A stretch of 64,000 bases of DNA, taken from CAYYVJ01 sp964475115. GTDB lineage: Bacteria; Bacillota; Clostridia; Lachnospirales; Lachnospiraceae. The position numbers and the translations under genes are program-made. The DNA lies in contig CAYYVJ010000001.1 in assembly GCA_964475115.1 (NCBI GenBank), positions 10,797-74,796 on the forward strand. Direction: 5' to 3'. How positions within the stretch are numbered: the stretch's first letter is position 1; every line of letters starts with the position of its first letter. Positions 54,096 through 62,365 of this stretch are shown one piece after another. The notes below the pieces were generated by a model. The model searched no databases and was not told where the DNA came from. It saw nothing but the letters and a program-made list of their open reading frames with translations.

Positions 54096-55889
54096 TTGAT
54101 AAAAGAGCGAATAAATAGATTGAGAAAATTAATGGCAGAAAAAAGCCTAGATGTTTACTTGATCCCAACTTCAGACTTTCACGAATCAGAATATGTAGGA
54201 GATTTTTTTAAAGGAAGAACATATATGTCAGGTTTTACCGGATCAGCAGGAACCTTGGTTGTAACAAAAGATGAAGCTGGTTTATGGGCTGATGGTAGAT
54301 ACTTTATTCAGGCAGAACAACAATTACAAGGTTCTGGAATAGAATTATATCGAATGGGAATTCAAGGAGTTCCAACCGTAGAAGAATTTATTATAGATAG
54401 AACACCAAGTGCTGGAAAAGTTGGATTTGATGGAAGAGTAATCAATACTTTAATGGGTTCTAGATTAGAAAAAAAATTGAAAAAAAAGGAAGCCACAATC
54501 GATAGTAATGAGGACTTAATTGATTTAGTATGGGAAGATCGCCCGGCACTTTCTAGTGAACCAGCATTCTTGCTAGATGTGAAGTACAGTGGAAAATCCA
54601 CAACAGATAAACTTCTTGAAGTAAGAGAAGCCATGAAAGTGGAAGGTGCAACAACTCTTATTTTAACAACCCTTGATGATATTGCATGGTTGTTTAATTT
54701 AAGAGGAAATGATATAGCTTATAATCCTGTGGTTTTATCTTATGCCGTAATTAAAATGGATGAATGCATTTTGTTTTTAAATCAAAAGGTTTTAGGTTCT
54801 TCAATAGTAGAGGCATTTTCAAAAGACAATATTATTTTAAAAGAATATAATAGCGTGTATCAGTATACAAAAAAGCTAGATTCACAAGAAGTCGTATTAT
54901 TAGATAAGAAAAAGGTAAACTATGCTATCTATAAGAGCTTAGATGCTAATATAGAGATTATTGATAAGGCTAATCCAACTACGCTTTTAAAAGCTATAAA
55001 AAATAATGTAGAGCTTGCTAATTTGAGAAATTCTCATATAAAAGATGGAATAGCGGTTACTAAGTTTATGTATTGGTTAAAAACCAATGTAAATAAAATG
55101 AAGATAACTGAAATAAGCGCATCTGACTATCTTGAGGACCTTAGAAAAGCTGGGGAGGGATATATTGAATTGAGTTTTGATACAATTTCTGCCTATGGGG
55201 AACATGGCGCTATGATGCATTATTCTGCAACAGAAGAAACAGATTCAGAATTAAAGGCAGAAGGTCTTTTGCTAGTGGATTCAGGTGGACAATATTTTGA
55301 AGGAACGACAGATATAACAAGAACTTTTGTACTTGGACCAATAAGTGATGAATGGAAAAAACATTATACACTTGTAACAAAATCTATGCTTAATTTATCA
55401 AATGCTAAGTTTTTATATGGTTGTAATGGAATAAATCTAGATATTTTAGCAAGAGGTCCACTTTGGAATGCAGGAATAGATTATCGAAGTGGTACAGGAC
55501 ATGGAGTTGGTTATTTGCTAAATGTTCACGAAGCACCTAATGGTTTCCGTTGGAAACATGTTCCAGAGAGAAATGATAGTGCTATCTTTGAAGAAGGTAT
55601 GGTAACTACAAATGAACCAGGTGTTTATGTTGAAGGAAGTCATGGAATTCGAATTGAAAATGAATTAGTATGTAGAAAAGATGAAGTAAATGAATATGGA
55701 CAGTTTATGAATTTTGAAACCATAACCTTTGCTCCTATTGATCTAGATGGAATTGACACAAAGTACCTAGATCAATCAGATGTAAAGCAATTGAACGATT
55801 ATCATGCTTTAGTATATGAGAAAATTTCTCCTTATTTAGATGAAGCGGAAAAAGATTGGCTTAAACATTATACAAGAGCAATCTTATAG
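54096..55889 (+). CDS. aminopeptidase P family protein (M24B, long form)
   Basis: About 597 residues, with two N-terminal creatinase-like domains and a C-terminal pita-bread catalytic domain. Metal ligands are seen in LLVDSGGQYFEGTTDITRTF (core VDSGGQYFEGTTD, ~406), GTGHGVGYLLNVHE (~468), TTNEPGVY and IENELV. It removes N-terminal residues ahead of proline. The ATG at 54081 lies in the TGGAGG ribosome site; TTG 54096, 8 bases downstream, is the likely start. The length matches eukaryote-like long XPNPEP1-type enzymes common in Firmicutes. Confidence 0.93.
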   Translation: MIKERINRLRKLMAEKSLDVYLIPTSDFHESEYVGDFFKGRTYMSGFTGSAGTLVVTKDEAGLWADGRYFIQAEQQLQGSGIELYRMGIQGVPTVEEFIIDRTPSAGKVGFDGRVINTLMGSRLEKKLKKKEATIDSNEDLIDLVWEDRPALSSEPAFLLDVKYSGKSTTDKLLEVREAMKVEGATTLILTTLDDIAWLFNLRGNDIAYNPVVLSYAVIKMDECILFLNQKVLGSSIVEAFSKDNIILKEYNSVYQYTKKLDSQEVVLLDKKKVNYAIYKSLDANIEIIDKANPTTLLKAIKNNVELANLRNSHIKDGIAVTKFMYWLKTNVNKMKITEISASDYLEDLRKAGEGYIELSFDTISAYGEHGAMMHYSATEETDSELKAEGLLLVDSGGQYFEGTTDITRTFVLGPISDEWKKHYTLVTKSMLNLSNAKFLYGCNGINLDILARGPLWNAGIDYRSGTGHGVGYLLNVHEAPNGFRWKHVPERNDSAIFEEGMVTTNEPGVYVEGSHGIRIENELVCRKDEVNEYGQFMNFETITFAPIDLDGIDTKYLDQSDVKQLNDYHALVYEKISPYLDEAEKDWLKHYTRAIL

Positions 55890-55896
55890 TAAAGAT

Positions 55897-56958
55897 ATGG
55901 AAGATAGAATAGTAGAAATAGTAGCGCTGATTCTAGAGTGGTATGATAAACATAGAAGGATTCTCCCTTGGCGGGAGAATCCTATGCCATATGAAGTGTG
56001 GATATCTGAAATTATGCTGCAACAGACTCGAGTAGAAGCAGTCAAACCATATTTTAAAAGATTTATAGAACGCTTACCAGGGATTGAAGATTTGGCAATG
56101 GTCGAGGAAGAAGAACTTTTAAAATTATGGGAAGGATTAGGATATTATAGTCGTGCTCGTAATCTAAAAAAGGCGGCTATGATGGTTATGGATGAGTATG
56201 GAGGGGAATTACCACAGTCCTTTGAAGAACTACAGAAGCTCCCTGGGATTGGTTCCTACACTGCTGGAGCGATTGCTTCGATCGCATATAATAGAAAGGC
56301 ACCGGCTGTAGACGGAAATGTTCTTAGGGTTTTATCAAGAGTTCTTTTAATGAAAGAAGATATATCGAAAGTTTCTGTGAAGAAAAAGATGGAAACTATG
56401 CTTTTGAATTATATACCCATAGATAGGCCGGGAGCATTTAATCAAGCCTTAATTGAAATAGGAGCGTTGATTTGCATACCAAATGGAATGCCAAAATGCG
56501 AAAGCTGTCCACTGAAGTCTTACTGTCTAGCACGTATAGAAGGAATGGTAATGGAATTACCCGTGAAAGCACCAAAAAAATCAAGACGGATTGAAGATAA
56601 AACGATCTTGTTAATTAAAGCAGAAGATAAAGTAGGAATACGAAAACGTTCTGAAAAAGGTCTATTGGCTGGTATGTATGAATTACCCAATTTAGATGGG
56701 CATTTATCAAAAAATGAAATCATTTTGCAAATGGAAGAATGGGGATTTGAAATACTGAATTTGAAGTTACTTAAACGGGCTGTACACATATTTTCCCACG
56801 TAGAGTGGCATATGAAAGGTTACCAGATAGAATGTCAGCTAAAAGAAGCAGAATCACCTTTTCTTTTTGTAGAGAAGAATAAATTAGTAGAGGAATATCC
56901 CATTCCTACAGCATTTGGAATCTATATAAATAGAGTTAATGTGGTAAAAAGGAGATAA
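55897..56958 (+). CDS. mutY: A/G-specific adenine glycosylase MutY
   Basis: About 353 residues. It removes adenine opposite 8-oxoguanine. SEIMLQQTRVEAVKPYF (core MLQQTRVE) has the catalytic Glu, LPGIGSYTAGAIASIAY is the helix-hairpin-helix, and AVDGNVLRVLSR has the catalytic Asp. Four Cys (CIPNGMPKCESCPLKSYC) bind a 4Fe-4S cluster, and a C-terminal Nudix-like domain recognises 8-oxoG. The frame extends back into the aminopeptidase gene; ATG 55897, 7 bases after that stop, is chosen although its ribosome site is weak. Confidence 0.94.
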   Translation: MEDRIVEIVALILEWYDKHRRILPWRENPMPYEVWISEIMLQQTRVEAVKPYFKRFIERLPGIEDLAMVEEEELLKLWEGLGYYSRARNLKKAAMMVMDEYGGELPQSFEELQKLPGIGSYTAGAIASIAYNRKAPAVDGNVLRVLSRVLLMKEDISKVSVKKKMETMLLNYIPIDRPGAFNQALIEIGALICIPNGMPKCESCPLKSYCLARIEGMVMELPVKAPKKSRRIEDKTILLIKAEDKVGIRKRSEKGLLAGMYELPNLDGHLSKNEIILQMEEWGFEILNLKLLKRAVHIFSHVEWHMKGYQIECQLKEAESPFLFVEKNKLVEEYPIPTAFGIYINRVNVVKRR

Positions 56959-56960
56959 GT

Positions 56961-57875
56961 ATGAAGAAACCAATTTTAGTAATTATGGCGGCAGGAATGG
57001 GCAGTCGCTATGGAGGGCAAAAACAAATTGATCCTATTGATGAACAAGGACACATTATAATAGATTTTTCTATTTATGATGCGATAGCGGCAGGATTTAG
57101 AAAAGTTATATTTGTAATTAAAGAGGAAAACAGGGAAGTTTTTCATTCAGCTATAGGCTATAGGGTAGAAAAACATGTAGAAATAGAATATGTCTATCAA
57201 GATATTTTCAATATACCAAAAGGATATAAGGTACCAGAAGGTAGAGTGAAGCCTTGGGGGACTGGACACGCAATCTTAAGTTGTATTAAGGCAATCAGTG
57301 GGCCATTTGCAGTCATTAATGCAGATGATTACTATGGAAAAAGTGCATTTAGAGTAATGTATGATTATTTATCTACTCATCAAGATTCTGATCAATATAA
57401 ATATGCCATGGTAGGATATGATGTAGAAAATACATTAACAGAAAATGGATTTGTATCTAGAGGAGTTTGTGAAGTCGATAAGGATAATAATTTAGTGACG
57501 ATAAATGAACGAACACACATTGAAAAGAGAAACGATAAAGCTGCCTATACAGAAGATGGTATAAATTTTCTTGACATTGAAAAAGGTACAAAGGTATCTA
57601 TGAATTTCTGGGGATTTACCAATAGTATCCTAACTGAATTGGATATGAAGTTTTCTGAATTTTTAAAGGAAAATCTAGATATGAATCCCTTAAAGAGTGA
57701 GTTTTATATTCCCTCTGTTGTAGATGAACTTATTAAAGAGAACAAGGCAGAGGTAAAAGTTCTTGAATCAGCAGATAGGTGGTACGGAGTTACCTATAAA
57801 GAAGATAAAGAACAAGTAGTGAAAGCAATTAAAAATTTAAAAGAAATGGGATTATATCCAGAAAATCTATTCTAA
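56961..57875 (+). CDS. sugar nucleotidyltransferase
   Basis: 304 residues of the NTP-transferase superfamily. VIMAAGMGSRYGGQKQIDPI (core AAGMGSRYGG, ~10-19) is the nucleotide-binding loop, with KPWGTGHAILSCIKA (~96) and VINADDYYGKSAF (~113) carrying the metal-binding Asp pair. The substrate sugar is not obvious; proximity to galE, 34 bases downstream, suggests a UDP- or related sugar. It begins 2 bases after mutY with AAAGGAGA inside mutY. Confidence 0.88.
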   Translation: MKKPILVIMAAGMGSRYGGQKQIDPIDEQGHIIIDFSIYDAIAAGFRKVIFVIKEENREVFHSAIGYRVEKHVEIEYVYQDIFNIPKGYKVPEGRVKPWGTGHAILSCIKAISGPFAVINADDYYGKSAFRVMYDYLSTHQDSDQYKYAMVGYDVENTLTENGFVSRGVCEVDKDNNLVTINERTHIEKRNDKAAYTEDGINFLDIEKGTKVSMNFWGFTNSILTELDMKFSEFLKENLDMNPLKSEFYIPSVVDELIKENKAEVKVLESADRWYGVTYKEDKEQVVKAIKNLKEMGLYPENLF

Positions 57876-57909
57876 CATAATTGAAAAACCATAATAGGAG
57901 GACATGAAA

Positions 57910-58923
57910 ATGGCAATATTAGTAACGGGTGGAGCAGGTTATATTGGAAGTCATACTTGCGTAGAACTATTAAATGAAGGATACGAAGTGGTTGTAGTTG
58001 ATAATTTATCTAATTCTAGCGAAAAGTCTTTAGAAAGAATAGAAGAAATCACTGGTAAGAAGCTAACTTTTTATAAAGTAGATTTAAGAGACAAAGATTT
58101 ATTGTTTGAAATATTTGAGAAAGAAAAGGTGGAGGCAGTCATTCATTTTGCTGGACTAAAAGCTGTAGGGGAATCAGTAAGAAAGCCTTTGGAATATTAC
58201 GATAACAATATAGTAGGAACTTTAAATTTATGTGAGGCTATGAAAAAATATGACTGTAAAAATGTTGTATTCAGTTCATCAGCTACTGTATACGGAGACC
58301 CCCATGCGGTTCCTATTGTGGAAAATTTCCCACTATCTGCTACTAATCCTTATGGTAGAACAAAACTTATGCTGGAAGAAATTTTACAAGATTTACATGT
58401 ATCAGACTCTGAGTGGAATGTAATATTATTGCGTTATTTTAATCCTATTGGAGCTCATAAGAGTGGTAGAATTGGAGAAAATCCAAAAGGAATCCCCAAT
58501 AATTTACTACCTTACATAACACAAGTTGCAGTGGGCAAATTGGAAAAATTGGGAATTTTTGGAAATGACTACAATACCCCAGATGGCACTTGTATTAGGG
58601 ATTATATACATGTAGTAGACTTGGCATTAGGTCATGTGAAAGCGATTGAAAAATTAAAAGAAAATAAAGGCGTTCTTGTTTATAATCTAGGTACGGGAAT
58701 CGGTTATAGTGTCCTAGAGGTAATCGGAGCATTCGAGAAAGCTTCTGGTATAAAAATAGATCACGAATTTCAAGCACGTCGAGTTGGTGACATAGCCAAA
58801 TGTTATGCTGATGCAAGCTTGGCAAAAAAGGAATTGAACTGGGTTGCTAATTTAGGAATTGAGGAGATGTGTGAAGATTCTTGGAGATGGCAAAGTAATA
58901 ACCCAAATGGATATGAAGAATAG
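57910..58923 (+). CDS. galE: UDP-glucose 4-epimerase
   Basis: 337 residues, extended short-chain dehydrogenase. LVTGGAGYIGSHTCVELL (core GGAGYIGSH) binds NAD, SSSATVYG supplies the Ser, and NPYGRTK the Tyr and Lys. GTCIRDYIHVVDLALGHV (core RDYIHVVDLA) is diagnostic for GalE. It interconverts UDP-glucose and UDP-galactose. AGGAGG is 8 bases before ATG 57910 and too close to the ATG at 57904. Confidence 0.96.
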   Translation: MAILVTGGAGYIGSHTCVELLNEGYEVVVVDNLSNSSEKSLERIEEITGKKLTFYKVDLRDKDLLFEIFEKEKVEAVIHFAGLKAVGESVRKPLEYYDNNIVGTLNLCEAMKKYDCKNVVFSSSATVYGDPHAVPIVENFPLSATNPYGRTKLMLEEILQDLHVSDSEWNVILLRYFNPIGAHKSGRIGENPKGIPNNLLPYITQVAVGKLEKLGIFGNDYNTPDGTCIRDYIHVVDLALGHVKAIEKLKENKGVLVYNLGTGIGYSVLEVIGAFEKASGIKIDHEFQARRVGDIAKCYADASLAKKELNWVANLGIEEMCEDSWRWQSNNPNGYEE

Positions 58924-58954
58924 AGAAAAATCGTCAAAAAAGGAGAGGTAGATT

Positions 58955-59143
58955 ATGGATTATTTAGATAAGGTACTATCATCAGTAAATAATAATGTAG
59001 AAGAAGCTCTTAAAGAATTAGAAGAAGTTAATAAAAATGCTCAAAATGAAGACTTAAAACATATATGTGAGAAGTTAAAAGATGTGATTGCTCAAATTAA
59101 TGGACTAGAAACTGCCATTGACTTCAATGAACCTATGCTATAA
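58955..59143 (+). CDS. 62-residue helical hypothetical protein
   Basis: A short acidic, all-helical and probably coiled-coil protein starting MDYLDKVLSSVNNNVEEALK and ending in FNEPML. I know no family for it. A strong AAAAGGAGAGG ribosome site lies before ATG, 31 bases after galE, and the lipid kinase follows, so it is probably translated from the same transcript. Confidence 0.65.
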   Translation: MDYLDKVLSSVNNNVEEALKELEEVNKNAQNEDLKHICEKLKDVIAQINGLETAIDFNEPML

Positions 59144-59188
59144 AATGAAACATGGACTGTAGGCCGTTTGTTGGTTTACAAGGAGGAT

Positions 59189-60100
59189 ATGGTGAAAAAA
59201 CTTTTATTTATTATAAATCCCAAGTCTGGAAAAGGACAAATCAAGAATCATTTGTTGCATATTATAGATATGTTTGTAAAGAATGACTATGATGTGACAG
59301 TATATATAACTCAAGTTATGTTAGATGCTAAAAACAAAGTTTTAGCAGAAGGCTATCAGTATGACTTGATTGTATGTAGTGGTGGTGACGGTACATTAAA
59401 TGAAGTAGTGTCAGGGATTATGGAAATAAAGATTCCTATTCCAGTAGGATATATACCTGCTGGTTCTACGAATGACTTTGCTAGTAGTCTTCATCTGCCT
59501 AAAAATATGAAGAAAGCTGCAGAAATTGCTATGAAAGGAACACCTTTCCTATGCGATGTAGGTTTGTTTAATGACCGATATTTTAACTATGTTGCTGCAT
59601 TTGGTGCATTTACCATAGTATCCTATGCTACATCTCAACAAATGAAAAATGTTTTGGGCCATCAGGCTTATATTTTAGAGGCAATGAAACGATTTAGTTC
59701 AATCAAAGCTTCTCATATGATATTTTCCTGTGAATCACCGAGTGATTCACAGTGTAAAAAGCATGTGGTTGAAGGTGATTTTATATTTGGTATGATAACC
59801 AATTCTAGTTCGGTAGGAGGATTTAAAGGTATAATAGGTCAGCCAGTTTATTTGGATGATGGTTTATTCGAAGTAACTCTGATTCAAAAACCTAAAAATG
59901 CCATAGATATGCAAGAGATATTGGCAGCATTAATTATGGTAGAAGCAAAATCTGATAGTGTTCACGTATTTAAAACTTCTAAACTAAAAATTTCTTCTCC
60001 TGAAGAGATTGCATGGGTATTAGATGGTGAATATGGTGGAACTCCAAACACTATAACCATAGAAAATTGTAAACAAGCTCTAAAAATAATCTGTGCATAA
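59189..60100 (+). CDS. diacylglycerol/lipid kinase family protein
   Basis: About 303 residues. FIINPKSGKGQIK (~6) is the DAGK nucleotide-binding start, and CSGGDGTLNEVVSG (~68) is the catalytic glycine-rich motif, with PAGSTNDFASSLHLP following. It phosphorylates diacylglycerol or a related lipid at the inner membrane face (YegS/DgkB/BmrU type). AAGGAGG lies 2-5 bases before adjacent ATG 59189 and GTG 59192; GTG is better spaced, so the start is uncertain by one codon. Confidence 0.92.
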   Translation: MVKKLLFIINPKSGKGQIKNHLLHIIDMFVKNDYDVTVYITQVMLDAKNKVLAEGYQYDLIVCSGGDGTLNEVVSGIMEIKIPIPVGYIPAGSTNDFASSLHLPKNMKKAAEIAMKGTPFLCDVGLFNDRYFNYVAAFGAFTIVSYATSQQMKNVLGHQAYILEAMKRFSSIKASHMIFSCESPSDSQCKKHVVEGDFIFGMITNSSSVGGFKGIIGQPVYLDDGLFEVTLIQKPKNAIDMQEILAALIMVEAKSDSVHVFKTSKLKISSPEEIAWVLDGEYGGTPNTITIENCKQALKIICA

Positions 60101-60180
60101 TATTTGACTTGCCGAGGTTCGTGATTATGTGTATAATGTAAACTTGTGTTAAAAGTGTGTAAGTAAAAGGAGAAATATAA

Positions 60181-60204
60181 ATGGAAAGGATAGTTTTTAC
60201 GTGA
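60181..60204 (+). CDS. 7-codon upstream ORF overlapping the rpoD start
   Basis: ATG 60181 has the only good ribosome site in the leader (AAAGGAG, 60166-60172) and encodes MERIVFT before TGA at 60202-60204. That stop overlaps the GTG start of the sigma factor gene by 3 bases. A TATAAT at 60132-60137 is a likely -10. The arrangement suggests that sigma factor translation is coupled to reading of the short ORF. Confidence 0.5.
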   Translation: MERIVFT

Positions 60205-61325
60205 GAAATGAGCAAGATAATTTTCTAGAGAAGTTAAATAAGTTGGTAGAGTTGGGACATAATAAAAAAGGAGTATTAGAGATTGAAGAAATTAATACCT
60301 TTTTTAAAGAAGTTACGTTATCTGTGGAACAGCTTGAGAGTATCTACCAATATTTAGAAGAGCATAAGATAGATGTTTTAAGAGTTGTAGATAATGAGTT
60401 GTTTTTAGGTGAAGATCTTGTCTCAGAAAAAGATGACGAAGATGAAGATGAAGATGATGGAATCGATATGGATGCCATAGAGTTATTAGATGGCATTGGA
60501 ACAGAAGATCCTGTTAGAATGTATTTAAAAGAAATAGGTACGGTATCTTTATTAACTGCAGAAGAAGAACTAGAACTTTCTAAAAGAAAGGCCGCTGGAG
60601 ATTTACATGCGAAAGAAAGATTAGTAGAAGCAAACTTAAGATTGGTAGTAAGTATTGCAAAAAGATATACTGGACGTGGAATGAGCTTTTTAGATTTAGT
60701 ACAAGAAGGAAACTTGGGATTAATTAAAGGCGTAGAAAAGTTTGATTACGAAAAAGGTTTTAAATTAAGTACATATGCTACTTGGTGGATTAGACAGTCT
60801 GTTACAAGAGCATTGGCAGATCAAGCTAGAACGATACGTGTCCCTGTTCATATGGTAGAAACAATAAATAAAATGTCAAAAATGCAGAGAAAGCTTACCC
60901 TAGAGTTAGGATATGAACCATCAACCCTAGAATTAGCGGAAGCACTTGATATGACAGAAGAAAAAGTAATTGAGATTATGCAGATAGCAAGAGAGCCAGC
61001 TTCCTTAGAGACACCTATTGGTGAAGAGGATGATTCAAGTTTAGGAGATTTTGTGGCAGATAATAATATTGTAACTCCTGAAGGTAATATTGAGTCAGTT
61101 ATGCTGAGAGAACATATAGATACTTTGCTGGAAGATTTAAAAGAAAGAGAAAAGCAAGTAATTGTTTTAAGATTTGGTCTAATCGATGGACATCCAAGAA
61201 CCTTAGAAGAAGTCGGAAAGGTGTTCAATGTTACAAGAGAACGTATTCGACAAATAGAGGCTAAGGCACTCAGGAAACTAAGAAATCCAGTTAGAAGTAA
61301 GAAAATCAAAGACTTTTTACAATAA
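60201..61325 (+). CDS. rpoD: primary-type RNA polymerase sigma factor (RpoD/SigA)
   Basis: 374 residues. Region 1.1 (~1-65) is followed by a strongly acidic linker (DEDEDEDD), region 1.2 with [11 protein letters not shown], and region 2 with [30 protein letters not shown] (core KFSTYATWW-type, here [12 protein letters not shown]). Region 3 and region 4 with [17 protein letters not shown] complete it. The presence of region 1.1 and all core regions fits a group 1 sigma. dnaG, its common upstream neighbour, is absent; the gene before it is a lipid kinase. The start is GTG 60201, overlapping the short upstream ORF. A second sigma-70 paralogue elsewhere is possible. Confidence 0.92.
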   Translation: MRNEQDNFLEKLNKLVELGHNKKGVLEIEEINTFFKEVTLSVEQLESIYQYLEEHKIDVLRVVDNELFLGEDLVSEKDDEDEDEDDGIDMDAIELLDGIGTEDPVRMYLKEIGTVSLLTAEEELELSKRKAAGDLHAKERLVEANLRLVVSIAKRYTGRGMSFLDLVQEGNLGLIKGVEKFDYEKGFKLSTYATWWIRQSVTRALADQARTIRVPVHMVETINKMSKMQRKLTLELGYEPSTLELAEALDMTEEKVIEIMQIAREPASLETPIGEEDDSSLGDFVADNNIVTPEGNIESVMLREHIDTLLEDLKEREKQVIVLRFGLIDGHPRTLEEVGKVFNVTRERIRQIEAKALRKLRNPVRSKKIKDFLQ

Positions 61326-61332
61326 AAATTAG

Positions 61333-61362
61333 AATGAATCGGTATACCGGTTCATTTTCTAA
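61333..61362 (+). terminator. terminator of rpoD
   Basis: 10-base arms 61333-61342 and 61347-61356 pair with one G-U around a TATA loop, followed by a short T run. Confidence 0.75.
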
Positions 61363-61411
61363 ATCCTAGACATTTTACTTGGATACATAGGAAGAAAAAA
61401 AGGAAAGACGA

Positions 61412-62365
61412 GTGTATAAAATGTATAAAACTATAAACAAGAACAAGATTAAGTATCTAGCTTCTTTTGGGTTACTTTTAGCTTCTATAATCTGGGGAGG
61501 TGCCTATGTTGCGGTAATGTCTTCTTTGGATATGATTCCTCCGCTGTACGTAATGGCAATTCGTTTTACCATTGCCTTAATTGGTCTATCCCTTGTGTTT
61601 TTTAAGAGATTAAAGAAAATAACAAAAGGAGATTTGATTGCTGGAATCGTCCTTGGAGTATTAATGTTTATAAGCTATATATTTCAAACCTACGGTTTAA
61701 AATATACAACGGCTAGTAAAAATGCATTTTTAACAACGTCTTATGTAGTTATGGTTCCATTTTTAAATTGGATGATTAGCAGGAAGAAACCAGATTCTTA
61801 TGGTATATTTGCCGCATTTTTAGCAATTGTAGGTATAGGATTTTTATCTCTACAGGGTGACATGTCTATTAATCCAGGAGATTTATTAACACTAATGTGC
61901 GGGGTATTCTTTGCACTACATTTGATTTATATAGATCGTTTTACAGTGAAAAGCGATCCTATTATATTAACTGTTTTGCAGATTGGTGTATCTGGTATAC
62001 TCTCTTGGATTTGTGCCCCTCTTGTGGACGGAGCGCTTCCATCTATTCAGGGTGGTCAAGCAATGTCGGAACTGGTAATGAGTTTACTATATCTGGGTAT
62101 AGCAAGTACCATGGTAGGATTTCTTTTACAAAATATAGGACAAAAATATACAGAACCATCTACAGCTGCTTTATTATTGTCAATGGAATCTGTATTTGGA
62201 GTTTTATTCTCTGTACTAATGTTAGGAGAAGTGTTGAGTGTAAGAATGGCATATGGCTGTATTCTTATATTTGTTGCAATTATTATATCTGAAACAAAAC
62301 TTGAATTTTTACAAGGAAGGAGACTAAAAAAGAATGAAGACAAAACAATTACCCTTGAGGAGTGA
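61412..62365 (+). CDS. EamA/DMT family transporter
   Basis: 317 residues with ten hydrophobic segments in two EamA repeats. SIIWGGAYVAVMSSLDMIPPLYVMAIRF (core WGGAYVAVM) opens the first and TEPSTAALLLSMESVFGVLFSVLMLGE (core LLSMESVFG) closes the second. These are drug/metabolite exporters of unknown substrate. The start is GTG 61412 or ATG 61421, with AAAGGAAAG upstream. Its last 32 bases overlap the pepF start in another frame. Confidence 0.91.
   Translation: MYKMYKTINKNKIKYLASFGLLLASIIWGGAYVAVMSSLDMIPPLYVMAIRFTIALIGLSLVFFKRLKKITKGDLIAGIVLGVLMFISYIFQTYGLKYTTASKNAFLTTSYVVMVPFLNWMISRKKPDSYGIFAAFLAIVGIGFLSLQGDMSINPGDLLTLMCGVFFALHLIYIDRFTVKSDPIILTVLQIGVSGILSWICAPLVDGALPSIQGGQAMSELVMSLLYLGIASTMVGFLLQNIGQKYTEPSTAALLLSMESVFGVLFSVLMLGEVLSVRMAYGCILIFVAIIISETKLEFLQGRRLKKNEDKTITLEE

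Noticed and set aside
60848..61309. 153-codon open frame antisense to rpoD
   Set aside because: It is fully inside the conserved sigma factor gene, Ser/Ile-rich like a complement-strand shadow, without start signals.
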